Source of the DNA: RGIG3009 sp045603285
GTDB lineage: Bacteria; Bacillota; Clostridia; Oscillospirales; Acutalibacteraceae
Reading direction: 5' to 3'
Length of the DNA stretch: 6,927 nt
Assembly (NCBI GenBank): GCA_045603285.1
Contig: JAZULW010000001.1
Coordinates: forward strand, 1 to 6,927
In this document: in pieces, positions 4,779 to 6,927 of the stretch
Numbering within the stretch: the stretch's first letter is position 1
How the letters are laid out: each line of letters starts with the position of its first letter
The notes under the pieces: model-generated
Told to the model about the DNA's origin: nothing
Databases searched by the model: none
The model's input: the letters and a program-made list of their open reading frames with translations, nothing else
Position numbers and translations under genes: made by a program

Positions 4779-4786
4779 TGGGTGAT

Positions 4787-5614
4787 ATGGGCGTTTTAGT
4801 TACCATTCTCGAATGGTTTAATACGAAAATGACAAAACCCGAAATGTACGGTTGGTTTCATCTTGTTTGGTTTGCGTTATCCATCGCGGCGGGTATTTTT
4901 CTCTGCATTCGCTTCAAAGAGGGGACCGAAAAACAAGCCCGTGGTGTCATCCTCACAGTAGCCATCTTGGTTACGGTGCTGGAAATTTATAAACAGATCG
5001 TCTATTCCGTAGAATACCAAAACGGCGTGTTTGTTGTGGATTACCCATGGTATATCTTCCCGTGGCAGTTTTGCTCCATGCCAATGTATGTTGGTTTGTT
5101 AGCGGGTTTTACCCCTAAGGGGAAAGTGCACGATGCGGCTTGTGCTTTTCTTTCCAGTTATGCCATTTTTGCGGGTTTGTGTGTAATGTTGTATCCTGTT
5201 TCCGTGTTCACCTCAACCGTTGGTGTCAACATCCAAACCATGGTTTGCCACGGCTCTATGCTCACGGTTGGTATCTATTTACTCTATACAGGTTACGTTA
5301 AGAGTGAACATAAAACCTTTCTCAAAGCACTACCTGTGTTTGGCGCTGCCATTGCGGTTGCCATCGTGATGAATGAAATTGCGTTCCGCACAGGCCTTTT
5401 GGAAACGGATTTCTTCAATATGTTCTATATCAGTCCGCATGCAGAGCCGCACCTTCCCGTATATTCTTCGGTGCAAGCGGTGGTGCCGTTCCCGTTTTGT
5501 CTGTTCATTTACATTGCGGCATTTTCCCTTGCGGCATACCTTATTTTGCTTATCCCAATCGCCATCAAGGCGATTTCCAAAAGACATGCTCGTGTTGCCG
5601 TTGCCAAAGCATAA
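4787..5614 (+). CDS. polytopic membrane protein, YwaF/TMEM164-like (TIGR02206 type)
   Basis: The 275-residue protein is strongly hydrophobic with about seven membrane segments, at about residues 22-42, 54-72, 98-108, 117-138, 155-171, 180-198 and 233-260. The arrangement resembles bacterial YwaF proteins and eukaryotic TMEM164. Two spots fit that family: WQFCSMP with Cys96 in one segment, and CHGSM with His155 about 59 residues later. In human TMEM164 a Cys/His pair with similar spacing is needed for phospholipid acyltransferase activity. Whether bacterial members are enzymes is not established, so lipid remodelling is only an inference. It has its own promoter and terminator and is not part of the ribosomal operon. 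The basic tail (KAISKRHARVAVAKA) would lie in the cytoplasm. The gene is real beyond doubt; the family call is fairly firm. Confidence 0.75.
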   Translation: MGVLVTILEWFNTKMTKPEMYGWFHLVWFALSIAAGIFLCIRFKEGTEKQARGVILTVAILVTVLEIYKQIVYSVEYQNGVFVVDYPWYIFPWQFCSMPMYVGLLAGFTPKGKVHDAACAFLSSYAIFAGLCVMLYPVSVFTSTVGVNIQTMVCHGSMLTVGIYLLYTGYVKSEHKTFLKALPVFGAAIAVAIVMNEIAFRTGLLETDFFNMFYISPHAEPHLPVYSSVQAVVPFPFCLFIYIAAFSLAAYLILLIPIAIKAISKRHARVAVAKA

Positions 5615-5616
5615 GA

Positions 5617-5653
5617 AAAACTCCGCCTGCCGTTAAACGGCCAGCGGAGTTTT
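5617..5653. terminator. bidirectional terminator between convergent genes
   Basis: AAAACTCCGC (5617-5626) pairs perfectly with GCGGAGTTTT (5644-5653). Inside lies a second stem GCCGT/ACGGC (5629-5633 with 5637-5641). T-runs occur on both strands, so it can end the membrane protein transcript rightward and the dut transcript leftward. Confidence 0.92.
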
Positions 5654-5657
5654 CTGT

Positions 5658-6137
5658 TTATTTTGAGGTGCTTCCCAAACCACCGTTGCGTATGGCGGTA
5701 ACGTCGTCATCTTCCGTAATGCCGAACGGCACAAACAGCCCCTGTGCAAAGGCGCTCCCCGTGGGAAGCGATAACACCTTCCCTTCGTTGGAATCGTTGG
5801 TGATTTTAATAAAAATGTGACCTTCGTTGTCCGAGTCATAATAATCGCTGTCAATGATCCCGACAGTGTTGTTTAGTTGCAACCGATACGAAAAGCCCAG
5901 TCCGCTGCGGGGATACAGTTGCAACACCCATCCGTTTTCCATACGGCAACGGATACCCGTGGGCACTTTTACGGTTTCGCCCGGTGCCAAATGCAACGGA
6001 ATGGGGGTGTAAAAATCGTATCCCGCCGACCCGGCGGTGGCGCGTTTCGGCAAGGGGGGGAACACGGGCGTTTTCCCCTCAAAAGCTTGGGAAAACTGTT
6101 CTTCGGAAACATACTCAAAACGGGCAATACGGTTCAT
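5658..6137 (-). CDS. dut: dUTP diphosphatase (dUTPase)
   Basis: This enzyme hydrolyses dUTP to dUMP and pyrophosphate, keeping uracil out of DNA and feeding dTMP synthesis. All five trimeric dUTPase motifs are visible in the 159-residue product: GSAGYD at 36-41, LYPRSGLGF at 74-82, NTVGIIDSDYYD at 90-101 with Asp96 as the likely catalytic residue, PTGSAFAQG at 125-133, and the C-terminal GGLGSTSK at 152-159, which closes over the active site. The N-terminal RFEYVSEEQF segment and the SDNEGH insert after motif 3 are typical of a longer Firmicute subfamily. AGGAGG lies 7 bases before the ATG. A run of seven C (coding strand; 6054-6060) sits in the PPLPKR region. The gene is divergent from the phosphopantetheinyl transferase gene. 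Confidence 0.95.
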   Translation of the reverse strand: MNRIARFEYVSEEQFSQAFEGKTPVFPPLPKRATAGSAGYDFYTPIPLHLAPGETVKVPTGIRCRMENGWVLQLYPRSGLGFSYRLQLNNTVGIIDSDYYDSDNEGHIFIKITNDSNEGKVLSLPTGSAFAQGLFVPFGITEDDDVTAIRNGGLGSTSK

Positions 6138-6151
6138 CCTAAAACCTCCTA

Positions 6152-6180
6152 TGGAAAATTAAAATAACTTGTGATACAAT
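6152..6180 (+). promoter_or_regulatory. candidate promoter of the phosphopantetheinyl transferase gene
   Basis: TGGAAA (6152-6157), a 17-base spacer and TACAAT (6175-6180) with an upstream TG (6172-6173) form an extended -10 promoter. The -10 is five of six to consensus and the -35 is weak. Confidence 0.5.
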
Positions 6181-6186
6181 GGTAAA
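6158..6186 (-). promoter_or_regulatory. candidate promoter of dut
   Basis: Leftward, TTTACC (6181-6186), a 17-base spacer and TTTAAT (6158-6163) fit a sigma-A promoter moderately. It overlaps the rightward promoter in the same AT-rich 64-base gap, so the two would compete for polymerase if both are real. Confidence 0.4.
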
Positions 6187-6201
6187 AAAGGGGGGAGAGA
6201 A

Positions 6202-6795
6202 ATGCCGATTTTGGTAGCCGTGCGGACAACCTATGCCGTGGAAGAACAACGCTTGTCCGACTATCGGCGCGAAAAAGCCGCACGACTCAAACGAGAGCAA
6301 GACCGTGCGCGGTGCTTGTGCGCCGGCGCGGCATTGGATTTGGCATTACAAACGGTGGGACTGTGCGAAAAAGCGGTCGTCATTGCCTTTGGCGAACACG
6401 GGAAACCCTATTTGGCCGAGCACCCCGAATGGCACTTTAACCTGTCGCACAGCGGCGATTGGGCCGTATGCGGGTTGTCGAATGCGCCCATCGGTGTGGA
6501 TATCGAGCAGTACCGCCCGCTTTCGTATCTCCCTCTTGCGAAACGGTATTTCACACCTGCCGAAATCGAGCAATTACATACGTGCGAAGAAGAAAGCCGC
6601 GAAAGCTTGTTTTTTCGCCTGTGGACCGAGAAAGAAAGTTTACTAAAGGCAGTGGGCACGGGGTTATCCGCCCTGTCGAAGTGCGAGGAACTGGCCGCGC
6701 AAGGCTACCGCGTGCGGTCTTATCCGCTAAACGGCTATTCACTTTCGGTCTGCACAACGGGTGCCTTTCCGCCGCGATTAACGATTATGAAATAG
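6202..6795 (+). CDS. 4'-phosphopantetheinyl transferase, Sfp type
   Basis: This family moves the phosphopantetheine arm of coenzyme A onto a serine of acyl or peptidyl carrier proteins. At 197 residues it is a compact Sfp-type enzyme (B. subtilis Sfp has 224). GKP at 67-69 and FNLSHSGDW at 79-87 are the CoA and substrate-binding motifs. GVDIE at 98-102 provides Asp100 and Glu102 for the metal, and RYFTPAE (115-121) follows. WTEKESLLKAVGTGL at 141-155 contributes Glu145 and Lys149, matching Glu151 and Lys155 of Sfp. All key residues are therefore present. No carrier protein or synthase gene lies in the window, so the target is unknown; it may serve fatty-acid ACP or a distant NRPS/PKS. The ATG at 6202 follows a G-rich ribosome binding site (6190-6197). 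The gene ends at a TAG. Confidence 0.93.
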   Translation: MPILVAVRTTYAVEEQRLSDYRREKAARLKREQDRARCLCAGAALDLALQTVGLCEKAVVIAFGEHGKPYLAEHPEWHFNLSHSGDWAVCGLSNAPIGVDIEQYRPLSYLPLAKRYFTPAEIEQLHTCEEESRESLFFRLWTEKESLLKAVGTGLSALSKCEELAAQGYRVRSYPLNGYSLSVCTTGAFPPRLTIMK

Positions 6796-6841
6796 CCGAA
6801 GGGAACCGAACCTCCCGTCGCCCGTAGGGCGATTTTTCGGC
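6795..6841 (+). terminator. terminator after the phosphopantetheinyl transferase gene
   Basis: TCGCCC (6818-6823) pairs with GGGCGA (6827-6832) around GTA and is followed by TTTTT (6833-6837). An outer pairing GCCGAA/TTCGGC (6795-6800 with 6836-6841) encloses it. The inner hairpin with its T-run is a credible intrinsic terminator, though the stem is only 6 bp. Confidence 0.7.
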
Positions 6842-6927
6842 ATAAGCCTTGCCTCGTCGTTTGAAATACGCTCGTATATCGGCACTCCTCGACGGCGTTT
6901 CTGCTCGAAAAAGCGCTCCTACGGGTT
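6842..6927. other. unassigned tail with no supported gene
   Basis: I see no convincing coding region here. It contains an imperfect inverted pairing GCCTCGTCG with CGACGGC and a direct repeat of GCTC around an A-rich core. A 46-codon minus-strand reading frame is open to the window edge but runs through the terminator hairpin. The stretch may be an intergenic repeat or the edge of a neighbouring element. Confidence 0.3.

Noticed and set aside
4709..4786. TTG start for the membrane protein gene
   Set aside because: It lies at the rplL terminator and overlaps the promoter. The ATG at 4787 has a proper ribosome binding site.
6785..6925. Minus-strand 46-codon open frame as a gene
   Set aside because: It is truncated by the window, overlaps the transferase gene end, passes through a terminator hairpin and matches no known family.

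Overview
The window carries a ribosomal-protein and transcription-factor cluster of a low- to mid-GC Gram-positive bacterium. It is most likely an anaerobic gut Firmicute of class Clostridia (Oscillospiraceae/Ruminococcaceae-like). This rests on the gene order rpmG-secE-nusG-rplK-rplA-rplJ-rplL, strong GGAGG ribosome binding sites before almost every gene, sigma-A type promoters, a 49-residue zinc-ribbon L33, and a Firmicute-style dUTPase. The genus cannot be fixed from the sequence alone.

Layout. Bases 1-719 (minus strand): 3'-truncated alpha/beta hydrolase. Bases 720-967: divergent intergenic region with a weak leftward promoter, a strong rightward promoter (TTGACC-17-TATAGT) and a folded leader. 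Bases 968-2121: rpmG, secE and nusG, closely packed. Bases 2122-2267: structured leader, then rplK. Bases 2694-2799: second structured leader, then rplA. Bases 3490-3730: a new strong promoter and a complete L10-type attenuator leader, then rplJ and rplL, closed by a strong terminator at about 4675-4705. Bases 4787-5614: polytopic membrane protein of the YwaF/TMEM164 type with its own promoter. Bases 5617-5653: bidirectional terminator shared with the convergent dut gene (5658-6137, minus). Bases 6202-6795: Sfp-type phosphopantetheinyl transferase, divergent from dut, followed by a terminator and an unassigned tail to 6927.

The central genes supply the Sec translocon (SecE), transcription elongation (NusG) and the two mobile stalks of the large subunit (L11/L1 and L10/L12). 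The most striking non-coding content is RNA-level autoregulation. Two stem-loops sharing GTGGGAGG on the 5' side and TTTACCAC on the 3' side lie in front of rplK and again in front of rplA. Both resemble the L1 site of 23S rRNA, so L1 may repress at two places. The rplJ leader contains the L10-binding fold, a perfect 9-nt antiterminator pairing and an intrinsic terminator whose components overlap, as expected for L10(L12)-mediated attenuation. Unusual coding features are a SecE with two extra N-terminal membrane helices and the absence of rpoB directly after rplL. No mobile element, CRISPR array, tRNA or rRNA gene was seen.
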